Positions 14,907-22,594 are shown, numbered from the stretch's first letter. The stretch: DNA of 35,298 nt from a bacterium (GCA_018648585.1 JABGQW010000010.1:1-35298), one strand, 5' to 3'. A program made the numbers and translations. The notes: generated by a model not told the origin, from the sequence alone.

Positions 14907-14953
14907 CGGAGGTTCTGATGTGAAAACGAACCTCCGCAACCGGAGGTTTTTTT
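14907..14953 (+). terminator. thrS transcription attenuator
   Basis: Three segments compete. Segment 1, CGGAGGTTC (14907-14915), pairs over nine bases with segment 2, GAACCTCCG (14928-14936). Segment 2 also pairs with segment 3, CGGAGGTT (14941-14948), across a CAAC loop, followed by T7 (14947-14953), a clean intrinsic terminator. Segment 1 begins five bases after the leader stop codon. A ribosome that finishes the leader would cover segment 1 and allow the terminator. One stalled on the early Thr codons would leave 1:2 free to form and let transcription reach thrS. Confidence 0.88.
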
Positions 14954-14986
14954 AAAACGTATTTCTTCAAATTTTTTTTCTCAAAA

Positions 14987-16723
14987 ATGTGCGACCAAAA
15001 TGACGATCTCGAGCTTCGACGAAAACACACCGCGAGCCACGTGATGACTGCTGCGGTAAAAATGCTGCGCTCCGAAATTCGGCTCGGTGTCGGGCCATGG
15101 ACGGACGAAGGATTTTATCAGGATTTCGATTTCGGCGATGATCCGTTGTCGGACAAAGATTTCAAATCGATCGAGAAAAAAATGCGCTGGATTTGCAACA
15201 AAAATTTCAAAATCGAGCGAAAAGAATTTTCCGAAAAAGAAGCGCGCGAAATCTGGAAAAATGATTCGTTCAAACAGGAGCTGGTCGACGGAATTGTCGA
15301 AAAAGGCGAACAAATTTCCGCGTACGATTTTGTTGATGAATCGGGGCGTATTTTTTATCGCGACATTTGTGCGGGACCGCATTTGGATTCGACGGGCGAA
15401 CTCAAAGTTTTCAAACTCACAAAACTTGCTGGCGCGTACTGGCGTGGCGACGAAAAAAATCCGCAGCTGACGCGAATTTACGGAGTGACTTTTTCCACGC
15501 CGGAGGGATTGGAAAATTACCAAAAAATGCTCGAAGAAGCGGCACGGCGCGATCATCGAAAATTGGGAAAAGAACTCGATTTATTTTCGTTCCAGGAGGA
15601 GGGGCCGGGATTTCCGTTTTGGCATCCAAAAGGAATGCGACTGGTGAATAATCTTGTAGATTTTTGGCGACACGAGCACATCGCTGCCGGGTACGATGAA
15701 GTGCGAACGCCGATCATGCTTCACGAAAAATTGTGGCATCAGTCCGGACACTGGGAAAATTACAAAGAAAATATGTATTTCACCGAAATTGACGAGCAGC
15801 CGTTCGCCGTCAAACCGATGAATTGTCCGGGCGGAATTTTGATCTACAAAAACTCGCTGCATTCGTACCGCGAGTTGCCGCTGCGCTGGGGAGAACTTGG
15901 GCTGGTGCACCGCCACGAAAAATCTGGCGTGCTGCACGGACTTTTCCGCGTGCGAATGTTTACGCAGGACGACGCGCACATTTTCTGCATGGAAAATCAA
16001 ATTGCGGACGAAGTGGAAAAAATGATCCGATTGTTTCAAAAATTTTACGACACGTTTGGATTCAAATATCGCGTCGAACTTTCCACGCGCCCAGAAAAAC
16101 GCGTCGGATCAGACGAAATGTGGGAATTGGCAGAATCGATTTTGGAAAAAGTCATCAAAAAATCCGGCATCGATTTCGAAATCAATCCGGGCGATGGCGC
16201 ATTTTACGGTCCAAAACTGGATTTTCACCTGCAAGATGCGATCGGTCGCAGCTGGCAGTGCGGGACGATTCAACTCGATTTCTCGCTCCCCGAGCGGTTT
16301 GACATGAATTTTATCGGCGAGGACGGAGAAAAACATCGCGTTGTGATGTTGCACCGTGCACTTTTTGGATCGCTCGAACGATTTCTTGGGATTTTACTCG
16401 AACACACCGCGGGCGCGCTTCCTGCGTGGGTTGCACCGGTTCAAGTTTCTCTGCTGCCGGTGGGCGCGGCGCACGTTGAATTTTCTGAAAAAATTAAAAA
16501 AGAATTGGAATCAGCGGGCGCGTTTGTTGAGTTGCTCGATCCGCGGGAAACGCTGGGAAAACGAATTCGTGAATCGCAAACACACAAAGTTCCGCTCGCA
16601 GTTGTGATCGGCGATGACGAAGTTTCTTCCGAAAAATTGACTGTTCGAAAATACGGTGAAAAATCCGATCAAAAAATGTCGGTTTCCGACCTTTTGAAAC
16701 TTTTGAAACCAGAAGCAATTTGA
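14987..16723 (+). CDS. thrS: Threonyl-tRNA synthetase (no TGS domain)
   Basis: It charges tRNA-Thr with threonine. The 578-residue product starts at the editing (SAD-like) domain: RKHTASHVM supplies the HxxxH metal motif and DICAGPHL the downstream Cys/His. The class II catalytic core follows, with motif 1 near MRLVNNLVDFWR, MNCPGG (zinc Cys), motif 2 RHEKSGVLHGLFRVRMFTQD, and motif 3 HRALFGSLERFLGILLEH. The anticodon-binding domain (VQVSLLPVG...) ends the protein. The usual N-terminal TGS domain (~60 residues) is missing, and ATG 14987 leaves no room for it after the terminator. Expression is probably set by the attenuator upstream. Confidence 0.97.
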   Translation: MCDQNDDLELRRKHTASHVMTAAVKMLRSEIRLGVGPWTDEGFYQDFDFGDDPLSDKDFKSIEKKMRWICNKNFKIERKEFSEKEAREIWKNDSFKQELVDGIVEKGEQISAYDFVDESGRIFYRDICAGPHLDSTGELKVFKLTKLAGAYWRGDEKNPQLTRIYGVTFSTPEGLENYQKMLEEAARRDHRKLGKELDLFSFQEEGPGFPFWHPKGMRLVNNLVDFWRHEHIAAGYDEVRTPIMLHEKLWHQSGHWENYKENMYFTEIDEQPFAVKPMNCPGGILIYKNSLHSYRELPLRWGELGLVHRHEKSGVLHGLFRVRMFTQDDAHIFCMENQIADEVEKMIRLFQKFYDTFGFKYRVELSTRPEKRVGSDEMWELAESILEKVIKKSGIDFEINPGDGAFYGPKLDFHLQDAIGRSWQCGTIQLDFSLPERFDMNFIGEDGEKHRVVMLHRALFGSLERFLGILLEHTAGALPAWVAPVQVSLLPVGAAHVEFSEKIKKELESAGAFVELLDPRETLGKRIRESQTHKVPLAVVIGDDEVSSEKLTVRKYGEKSDQKMSVSDLLKLLKPEAI

Positions 16724-16747
16724 CTCTCTTTTTTCTGACCGTAAAAT
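16720..16747 (+). promoter_or_regulatory. Promoter of the Cys-rich gene pair
   Basis: TTGACT (16720-16725), a 16-base spacer and TAAAAT (16742-16747). The -35 overlaps the thrS stop codon, and the -10 ends ten bases before the ATG at 16758. Confidence 0.75.
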
Positions 16748-16757
16748 GGAGATCCAC

Positions 16758-17129
16758 ATGTCAAAATTTTTTGCCACGGCGACCGCGATCGCAAAACTCA
16801 GTTTATTGCTATGTTTTTCGGTTGGGTTGACGTGTGGGCATGCATTCGCGGAATCCGCACCCTGCCACGGACACGAGGATTCTCAACTCGAAAAATCAAC
16901 CGAAAATTCGGCGTGTGATCATTGTTTGCAATCAGCAAAAACGTGGAGTGAAAATGCGATTTTTTCTCTCTCGAGAATCGAAGCACCGGAAGTTCCGGCG
17001 CTGATTTTGGCCAGTTGGGAAATCGAAATTCCAGAATTAATTGCTGAAAAAACACTTTTTTTGCCACAGGATTTTGTGTTTGACGACAGACTGCTCCGGC
17101 AGATTCGCTCGGTCGTGTTGGTGGTTTAA
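16758..17129 (+). CDS. Secreted Cys/His-containing protein, possible metal binder
   Basis: The product is 123 residues from ATG 16758; an ATG at 16746 lies inside the -10 box and is rejected. A signal peptide with a hydrophobic core (KLSLLLCFSVGLTCG) and likely cleavage after AFA is followed by CHGHED and, about 20 residues later, CDHC. This paired Cys/His arrangement resembles small exported proteins thought to bind metal, similar in outline to DUF2946. The C-terminal half is ordinary and aliphatic. The next gene is an even more Cys-rich exported protein, so the two may act together on metal or redox outside the membrane. Function is inferred. Confidence 0.65.
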   Translation: MSKFFATATAIAKLSLLLCFSVGLTCGHAFAESAPCHGHEDSQLEKSTENSACDHCLQSAKTWSENAIFSLSRIEAPEVPALILASWEIEIPELIAEKTLFLPQDFVFDDRLLRQIRSVVLVV

Positions 17130-17185
17130 AATTGGGATTCGTGTTTTCGAGTATTTTAAAAATTATCTTTTTATCTTTTTTCAAA

Positions 17186-17539
17186 ATGTCTAAAAAATAT
17201 TTCGTGTTCGGTTTTTTGACCATTGCTTTTGGCGTGGGGTTGATGCTTTTGTCTCAGGGATCTGCGTTTCAGGCGAGTTCGTTTGATCCGACGGCGGAAA
17301 TCGCAGACTGCGGATGTGGTTCTGCAGAGTGTGATTGTGGCGCAGATTGCACGGGCGATTGTGATTGCGGATGCAGCGAATGTTCTGAAAAAGAATCAGT
17401 TGCAGCGCCAGCAACCGCACCAACGTGTGGTGTCAAAAAAGCAACAAGTGATTGTTCTGCGGGGAGTTTGTGTGGTGGATCGTGCGGAAGTGCGACCTGC
17501 GACGCGGCGACCGGTGGAAGTTGCGGTTGCGGAAGCTGA
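17186..17539 (+). CDS. Exported cysteine-rich (metallothionein-like) protein
   Basis: The 117-residue product begins with one hydrophobic segment (FVFGFLTIAFGVGLMLL) that may be a signal peptide or anchor. The mature part has 16 cysteines in about 75 residues, many in CxC or CxxxC spacing with Gly, Asp and Ser between (DCGCGS, CDCGADC, CDCGCSEC, SCGCGS). That is metallothionein-like in composition but not homologous to a family I can name. ATG 17186 was chosen over an upstream start at 17132, which would place another hydrophobic stretch in front. It sits 56 bases after the CHGHE protein gene, probably on the same transcript, and is closed by a strong terminator. Confidence 0.7.
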   Translation: MSKKYFVFGFLTIAFGVGLMLLSQGSAFQASSFDPTAEIADCGCGSAECDCGADCTGDCDCGCSECSEKESVAAPATAPTCGVKKATSDCSAGSLCGGSCGSATCDAATGGSCGCGS

Positions 17540-17559
17540 TTGTTGATCGGTAAAAAATT

Positions 17560-17593
17560 ATCCCCGTTCGGGTTTCTGGGCGGGGATTTTTTT
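17560..17593 (+). terminator. Terminator after the Cys-rich gene
   Basis: ATCCCCG (17560-17566) pairs with CGGGGAT (17581-17587), followed by a T7 tract (17587-17593). Confidence 0.85.
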
Positions 17594-17644
17594 GACTCGG
17601 AGCGAAGATTTTGAAAGAATGGAATCGTAGATTAATCCATTTTT

Positions 17645-17654
17645 ATGGTAAAAT
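17645..17654 (+). promoter_or_regulatory. Extended -10 element
   Basis: ATGGTAAAAT carries the TGG-TAAAAT extended -10 seen before 3511 and 11538. No good -35 is present at the normal distance. Confidence 0.5.
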
Positions 17655-17676
17655 CTCTTTTTTCATCCTGGTAAAA

Positions 17677-18444
17677 ATGGCGAAAAAAAGTGGCCGATTT
17701 CCGTTTGTTTTTGAGATTTTGATCGGAATTCTTTTGTTTATTGTGGTTGTTTGGGGGTTATCTCGTGTGAATATTTTTCATTCAAAAACAGATTCAAATT
17801 TCGTGATCGAAAATGAAAAAACGCAGATTTCTGAAGAATTAAAAACGACGGCCACGCCGACGGAAGATTTAAGAATTCCTGATTTTGAAATAGATATGGA
17901 TGCGTTGCGAGCGCCGCAGGGGGATTTGAACGAAGAATCCGAGTCTGCAAATTCGGGTGTGGAATCTGAGCCAGAAATTGTTTCGCCACCAGAAGTGGTG
18001 GAAGAAATTTTACCAGAAATAATTGTGATCGCGCCGATGTCGGCGCAGGCGACCGTCGATGAATTTTTTGCGGCGTACAATAAAAAAGATTTCGAGCGTG
18101 CGTGCGCGCTGATGTCTCGTTCGAAATGCGACGAGCGAATGTTCGGCGCGGTGGAGCGATTTTCCCAGGAATTTGAAAAAACCGTCGACGGCTACAAAAA
18201 CGTGAAAGTGTGGGCGCCGTCGCTGCCGGAGGGATTTCACAGCGACGTGGTTTGCGTCGGGTACGAGTACGCGTACAAAAACGATTCGAATCCGAAAAAA
18301 ATTCAGGAAATTTTGAGTTTTTATCTCGACGAAAAAGAACCCGGATTTTGGGAAATTCGTTCCCGCGTGTGCGAACGAAAAATGCTGAATCAAAAAATCG
18401 AAGTTCCGTGTCCGCTGCAGGCGATTCGACCGTTTTGTTTGTGA
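17677..18444 (+). CDS. Membrane-anchored protein with NTF2-like domain
   Basis: The product is 255 residues from ATG 17677; an upstream TTG start at 17611 would read through the -10 box. One N-terminal membrane helix (about residues 10-27, FEILIGILLFIVVVWGL) is followed by an acidic, low-complexity extracytoplasmic linker (about 35-115), then a C-terminal domain beginning QATVDEFFAAYNKKDFERACALM. That is the usual opening of NTF2-like/DUF4440-type cone folds. Four or more cysteines near the end (CDER, CVGY, CERK, CPLQ, FCL) may form disulfides. The ligand or enzymatic role cannot be told. It stands alone between the Cys-rich gene and tRNA-Leu. Confidence 0.72.
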   Translation: MAKKSGRFPFVFEILIGILLFIVVVWGLSRVNIFHSKTDSNFVIENEKTQISEELKTTATPTEDLRIPDFEIDMDALRAPQGDLNEESESANSGVESEPEIVSPPEVVEEILPEIIVIAPMSAQATVDEFFAAYNKKDFERACALMSRSKCDERMFGAVERFSQEFEKTVDGYKNVKVWAPSLPEGFHSDVVCVGYEYAYKNDSNPKKIQEILSFYLDEKEPGFWEIRSRVCERKMLNQKIEVPCPLQAIRPFCL

Positions 18445-18508
18445 GAATTTTTTGGCAGAAGTTTTCAAATTTAAAAAAATCACCGGAGATTTCCGATAAT
18501 TTTAATCG

Positions 18509-18598
18509 TGGTGCACGAGAGAGGACTTGAACCTCCACGGGAGAATAAATTCCCACTAGCCCCTCAAGCTAGCGCGTCTACCATTTCGCCACTCGTGC
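18509..18598 (-). tRNA. tRNA-Leu (anticodon GAG)
   Basis: On the minus strand the acceptor stem GCACGAG pairs with CTCGTGC, followed by A and an encoded CCA (18509-18511). The D-arm GCGAAATGGTAGACGC, anticodon stem CTAGC/GCTAG with loop TTGAGGG (anticodon GAG), a long variable arm GGGAATTTATTCTCCC typical of class II tRNAs, and the T-loop GGTTCAAGTC are all present. It reads Leu codons CUC and CUU. The 90-base length is normal for tRNA-Leu. Confidence 0.96.
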
Positions 18599-18756
18599 AC
18601 GTTGTCGCTCGCCTGCGCGCGTTTCATTTTTGCGCTGAAAAATTTCACTGGCGTGGCGGCGGCGCTTTTTTCCTCGCAAACACGAATTTGTCGAATTTGT
18701 TCGGAGTTTTTCAAAACGTAAAAAAGAGCGCGGCGATTTTATTTTTTCTCCAGAAG

Positions 18757-18785
18757 TTGTCAAACTTTCCCGCGCGAGGTACACT
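18757..18785 (+). promoter_or_regulatory. pyrF promoter (near-leaderless)
   Basis: TTGTCA (18757-18762), a 17-base spacer and TACACT (18780-18785). The ATG at 18793 is only seven bases after the -10, so the message is probably leaderless. Confidence 0.7.
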
Positions 18786-18792
18786 GCGCGCG

Positions 18793-19623
18793 ATGAATTT
18801 TTCTGAAAAACTGGAATCGGCGGTGCGCGAAAAAAATTCGTGTTTGATGCTCGGACTCGATCCGAACATTTCCAAAATGCCGAAATTTCTCCCAAAAACA
18901 GCAGCCGGCGCGCAGGAGTTTTGCGAAAAAATTCTCGACGCGACGCACGATCTGATCTGCGGTGTAAAAATTCAGATGGCGTATTTCGAGCAGTTTGGTT
19001 CGGCGGGAATTGCCGCGGTTGAAAATTTGCTCAAAAAATCGCGCGATCTCGGACTGATCACGATGATCGACGGAAAACGCAACGACATCGGTGCGACGGC
19101 CGAAGCGTACGCAGCGGCATATTTGGCGGACGGGCCACTGGGTGCGGATTGTTGCACGGTCAACCCGTTTCTCGGTTCCGACGGCGTGCTGCCGTTTGTC
19201 AAAAAGTGCGAAGAAAATGATCGTGGAATTTTCGTTCTCGTGCGCACGTCGAATCCGTCCGCGCTCGAATTTCAAGGCGGAAAAGAAGAAATTTCTCTGC
19301 GCGTGGCAGAAAAAATTGAAGAATGGAATATCACAACGCAGTCACCAAAAAATATGTTGTCGTCGGTCGGTGCGGTGATCGGAGCGACGATCGAGCCAGA
19401 TTTTCTCAAATTTTTTCGCGACGAAATGCCGCACGCGTGGTTTCTTTGTCCAGGAGTCGGCGCGCAGGGCGGCAGTTTGGATGCGGTCAAAAATGTGCGA
19501 GTCAATGGGCTCGGCGTTTTGATTCCGGTGTCGCGATCGGTTTTGTACGCGAGCGCGGATGAAAATTTTGTCGCGGCCGCGCGGGACGAAATGCAAAAAC
19601 TGTGGGAGTTGCAGGCGGACTAA
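18793..19623 (+). CDS. pyrF: Orotidine 5'-phosphate decarboxylase (subfamily 2)
   Basis: It converts OMP to UMP, the last step of pyrimidine synthesis. From ATG 18793 the product is 276 residues, the normal size of the longer subfamily-2 enzymes. The N-terminus SCLMLGLDPN, the KIQMAYFEQFG strand and the catalytic MIDGKRNDIGATAEAYA (Lys/Asp charge network) are intact, followed by TVNPFLGSDGVLPF and FVLVRTSNPSA, and WFLCPGVGAQGG for the phosphate-binding loop. An upstream extension of the frame to 18508 runs through the tRNA and promoter and is not real. It converges on alaS. Confidence 0.96.
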   Translation: MNFSEKLESAVREKNSCLMLGLDPNISKMPKFLPKTAAGAQEFCEKILDATHDLICGVKIQMAYFEQFGSAGIAAVENLLKKSRDLGLITMIDGKRNDIGATAEAYAAAYLADGPLGADCCTVNPFLGSDGVLPFVKKCEENDRGIFVLVRTSNPSALEFQGGKEEISLRVAEKIEEWNITTQSPKNMLSSVGAVIGATIEPDFLKFFRDEMPHAWFLCPGVGAQGGSLDAVKNVRVNGLGVLIPVSRSVLYASADENFVAAARDEMQKLWELQAD

Positions 19624-19673
19624 ATTGTTCGTGTTGGCACGACCAGAATATTTAGATCAGACGCGGCACAAAA

Positions 19674-21503
19674 CTAATTTTCCAAAATTGCTTTGATTCG
19701 GCGCACGCCGCGGGATGACGATTCTTCTTTTTTGATTTTGAAAATTCCCAGATCGCCGGTGCGTTGCCAGTGCGGGCCGCCGCAGAGTTCGCGCGACCAG
19801 GTTTTTCCGGCGTCGTCTTTGAACGTAAAAATTTTCACCGTGTCGGGATATTTTTCCCAAAACGCGCCGACAACCGTCGGATCGTTTTCTGCGTCGACTT
19901 TTGGAATTTCTTCCAAACTCTGTTCCGCGTCCGCCGCGATCGCATCGTTCACAAATTTTTCGACGGCAGATTTTTGGTCGTCCGTCATTTTTTCATCGTG
20001 ACTAAAATCGAATCGTAGCCGCTCTGGGGTGATGTTCGAACCGCGTTGCTCGACGTGATCGCCGAGAACTTTTCGCAGTCCAGCGACCATCAGGTGCGCC
20101 GCGGTGTGTAGTTTCACCGTCGCGTCGGTCGTGTCGCCGAGTCCGCCTTTGAATTTTTGTTCCGCGCCAGCGCGTGACATTTCTGCGTGTTTTTTCTCCG
20201 CTTCGTCAAAACTTTTTCGATCGATTTCCAAATCTTTTTCAGCGCAGAGTTCGGCCGTCATTTCGAACGGAAATCCGTACGTTTCGTACAACCAAAACGC
20301 TTTTTTTCCGGCGAGTTTTTTTGGCGCATCGTGTTTTTTTGCTGCGTCCAAAATTTTGTCCGCCAATTTTTCAAATTCGCGCTCGCCCGAAATCAAAGTT
20401 TTTCGAAACTGATCTTCCTCTCGCACGATTTCTTCGAAAATAAAATCGTTGTTTTTTTCGAGTTCCGGATAATTTTTTCCTAATTTTTCAATCACAACTT
20501 CCGCGAGCGGCAGCGTGAGATTTTCCGTGATTCCGAGTTTCATCCCGTGGCGAACGGCGCGACGAATCAGTCGGCGCAAAATGTAGCCCTGATCGGTGTT
20601 GGACGGTGCGACGCGATCGCCCAAAATAATTGTCGCGGTGCGGATGTGATCCGCCAAAATTCGGGCGGAAAAATGGAGTTCGGTTTCCGCGGTCGGGTTT
20701 TGAAAAACATCGAGATGCCCCGAAAGTTCCGCGATTTTTTCCAAAATTTCTGCGAACGCGTCGGTTTCAAACACCGATTTTTTCCCGTTCAAAATCGCCA
20801 CGGTGCGCTCCAACCCCATTCCGGTGTCGACATTTTTTTGCGGCAAATTTTCCAAACTTCCGTCCGATTTTCGATCGAACGTCATAAAAACGTCGTTCCA
20901 GATTTCGACCCAGTGCGGATCGTCGTGCGTTTTTTGAAAATCCTCCGGAGCCGGCTCGTCGCCTGTCCAAAAAAACATTTCCGTGTCGGTGCCGCATGGT
21001 CCGGTGTCGCCTTTTTTCCACCAGTTTTCAGATTTCCCGAGAAACGCGATCCGCGATTTCGGCACGCCAGATTTCCCCCAAAATTCCGCAGATTCCGCGT
21101 CCCGCGGCGCGTCGTCGTCGCCCGCAAAAACCGAAACTGCCAATTTCGCCAGCGGCAATTTCAGCGTTTCCGTCAAAAATTCGAAACTCCACGCGATCTG
21201 CTCTTTTTTAAAATAATCGCCGAGCGACCAGTTTCCCAACATTTCGAAAAAAGTCAGGTGCGTCGCGTCGCCCACTTCGTCGATGTCGCCGGTGCGCACG
21301 CATTTTTGGAAATTCGCGAGCCGCGTGCCAGCCGGATGTTTTTCGCCGGAAAGGTACGGCACGAGCGGGTGCATCCCGGAATTGTGAAAAAGCGCGGTCG
21401 GATCATTTTCTGGCAAAACTCCTGCAGACGGAATGATCGCGTGATTTTTTTCTCTCCAAAAATCGAGCCATTTTTTCCGCAAATCGTCGGTGGTGATTTT
21501 CAT
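19674..21503 (-). CDS. alaS: Alanyl-tRNA synthetase, short form
   Basis: It charges tRNA-Ala. The class II core is intact: motif 1 near FHNSGMHPLVPYL, motif 2 in THLTFFEMLGNWSLGDYF, GPCGTDTEMF, and motif 3 DTGMGLERTVAIL. A helical tRNA-recognition domain follows, then the editing domain with HTAAHLM and CGGPHWQRTGDLG zinc motifs. It stops at residue 609, directly after the editing domain (SSRGVRRIKAILEN), so the coiled linker and C-Ala domain found in the usual ~870-residue enzyme are absent. CGGPHWQ also departs from the common CGGTHV. The stop is clean and no continuation is seen downstream, so this is a short natural form rather than a broken gene. Confidence 0.96.
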   Translation of the reverse strand: MKITTDDLRKKWLDFWREKNHAIIPSAGVLPENDPTALFHNSGMHPLVPYLSGEKHPAGTRLANFQKCVRTGDIDEVGDATHLTFFEMLGNWSLGDYFKKEQIAWSFEFLTETLKLPLAKLAVSVFAGDDDAPRDAESAEFWGKSGVPKSRIAFLGKSENWWKKGDTGPCGTDTEMFFWTGDEPAPEDFQKTHDDPHWVEIWNDVFMTFDRKSDGSLENLPQKNVDTGMGLERTVAILNGKKSVFETDAFAEILEKIAELSGHLDVFQNPTAETELHFSARILADHIRTATIILGDRVAPSNTDQGYILRRLIRRAVRHGMKLGITENLTLPLAEVVIEKLGKNYPELEKNNDFIFEEIVREEDQFRKTLISGEREFEKLADKILDAAKKHDAPKKLAGKKAFWLYETYGFPFEMTAELCAEKDLEIDRKSFDEAEKKHAEMSRAGAEQKFKGGLGDTTDATVKLHTAAHLMVAGLRKVLGDHVEQRGSNITPERLRFDFSHDEKMTDDQKSAVEKFVNDAIAADAEQSLEEIPKVDAENDPTVVGAFWEKYPDTVKIFTFKDDAGKTWSRELCGGPHWQRTGDLGIFKIKKEESSSRGVRRIKAILEN

Positions 21504-21533
21504 TTTTTCAAATTCACAAAAAAATTCGCTCGC

Positions 21534-21561
21534 AAAAAATACCGGAATTTCGTCGTCCGGT
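21534..21561 (-). terminator. Hairpin between khpB and alaS
   Basis: On the minus strand ACCGGA (21556-21561) pairs with TCCGGT (21541-21546), followed by A then T6 (21534-21539). It could end the khpB transcript or attenuate read-through into alaS. No Ala-rich leader peptide is visible. Confidence 0.55.
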
Positions 21562-21584
21562 CAATCCGCGTCGTGTTTTCCAAA

Positions 21585-22034
21585 TTATTTGTAAAAAACT
21601 TTCACCGCGCGCTGTTCGCCTTCGCCGATCGAGTCGGTCGTCATTTCAGGGAAATTGTTCGCGATCCACACGTGCACGAGCCGTCGAAAATACGGACTCA
21701 TCGGATTGAGTTTGATTTCAGAAAGATTTCGTTCGCGCATCAATTCGAGCGTGCGCTCAACTTTTTGCATCACTTTGGATTCCTGATCTTGTCGGTAGTT
21801 GTCGACGTCGACCGTCACAAAAATCTTTTCTTCGTTTTGTGACCACAAAATGTTTTTCAACAAAATCTGCAGCGCGTTGAGTGATTGTCCGTTTCGTCCG
21901 ATCAATCGAGCAGCGTTGTCGGTTTCAATATTTGCGCGGTAGTGTCCGTTTTCTTCGGTCACCGTGACCACAGAATATGTTGCTTCGAATTTATCGAGCA
22001 AAAGTTTGAGCGTTTTTTGAATAATTGTTTCCAT
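21585..22034 (-). CDS. khpB: KhpB/Jag-type RNA-binding protein (KH + R3H)
   Basis: The 149-residue product has a KH domain with the GxxG loop in RLIGRNGQSLNALQIL (about residues 43-58) and a C-terminal R3H domain (ERNLSEIKLNPMSPYFRRLVHVWI, with the conserved R and H). KhpB/Jag proteins bind many RNAs, with KhpA in some bacteria, and influence cell division and envelope synthesis. The N-terminal Jag domain seen in longer homologues is missing. It is flanked upstream by a VirB2-like gene and downstream by alaS, all on the minus strand; in many bacteria it is near yidC and rnpA, which are not in this window. Confidence 0.9.
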   Translation of the reverse strand: METIIQKTLKLLLDKFEATYSVVTVTEENGHYRANIETDNAARLIGRNGQSLNALQILLKNILWSQNEEKIFVTVDVDNYRQDQESKVMQKVERTLELMRERNLSEIKLNPMSPYFRRLVHVWIANNFPEMTTDSIGEGEQRAVKVFYK

Positions 22035-22068
22035 TTCGAGCGAGATTCTAAAAAATTTTCAAGATTCG

Positions 22069-22497
22069 TCAAGTGGCTCCGAGCATTTGAGATTTGATCA
22101 AAAAAACGATGAGCCACGCGAGAAATGTTACGGCAAGTCCGGTGAACGCGTACTTGATCGTGTTTTTTGCCTGTTCTTTGTCGTCGGTCGCCCCGCTGAT
22201 AATTAATTGAAATCCGCTGTACAAAAGTAAAATCACGGCGATCGATCCGGCGAGTTTTGCGAGAAGATCGATAATTTTTACCACAAAAATAAAAACGTCT
22301 TCGAGATGCAAATCGCCCGTTTCGATTTTTTGCGCCAAAACTGGATTTGTGTCGCTGCTCGGGAGAATTCCGTCAAAATCTTCCGTCTGCGAAAAACGAT
22401 CGGCATTATTTTCCTCCGTCTGCGCCGAAACAGCAGAAATCAAAAATCCGTTCAAAACAAGCACTGGAAGCGTCAACAAAAATAAAAATTTCTTCAT
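22069..22497 (-). CDS. TrbC/VirB2-like small membrane protein
   Basis: The 142-residue product has an N-terminal signal peptide (FLFLLTLPVLVLNGFLISAVSA), a polar linker of about 50 residues, and two C-terminal membrane helices (IIDLLAKLAGSIAVILLLYSGFQLIISG and NTIKYAFTGLAVTFLAWLIVFL) separated by a short charged loop. This is the layout of the TrbC/VirB2 pilin superfamily and of related small proteins common in Patescibacteria. No other type IV secretion genes are in the window, so it may function alone at the membrane or with a distant locus. Its promoter overlaps the terminator of the upstream gene. The TGA stop at 22069-22071 supports standard code use. Confidence 0.75.
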   Translation of the reverse strand: MKKFLFLLTLPVLVLNGFLISAVSAQTEENNADRFSQTEDFDGILPSSDTNPVLAQKIETGDLHLEDVFIFVVKIIDLLAKLAGSIAVILLLYSGFQLIISGATDDKEQAKNTIKYAFTGLAVTFLAWLIVFLIKSQMLGAT

Positions 22498-22512
22498 TCG
22501 GTTTCGATCAGC

Positions 22513-22541
22513 ATTTTCAAGAAAAAACAGGCAGAAGTCAA
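22513..22541 (-). promoter_or_regulatory. Promoter of the VirB2-like gene
   Basis: On the minus strand TTGACT (22536-22541), a 17-base spacer and GAAAAT (22513-22518). The -35 sits in the loop of the preceding terminator hairpin. Confidence 0.6.
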
Positions 22542-22552
22542 ACTCCTGCCTG
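22522..22552 (-). terminator. Terminator of the 128-residue hypothetical gene
   Basis: On the minus strand CAGGCAG (22546-22552) pairs with CTGCCTG (22528-22534), followed by T6 (22522-22527). Confidence 0.85.
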
Positions 22553-22594
22553 AGTGGGTTTTTGAAATTACGAAATGTTAATTAATTTTCAAAT

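Noticed and set aside
14857-14986. T-box riboswitch upstream of thrS
   Set aside because: There is no T-box sequence (UGGNACCGCG) or specifier loop. The Thr-rich leader peptide explains the terminator better.
18508-18792. N-terminal extension of pyrF
   Set aside because: It runs through tRNA-Leu and the pyrF promoter; the family start is at 18793.
20547-21842. 431-codon frame opposite alaS and khpB
   Set aside because: The product is Arg/Phe-rich in the way typical of antisense frames here, and it overlaps two clearly real genes.
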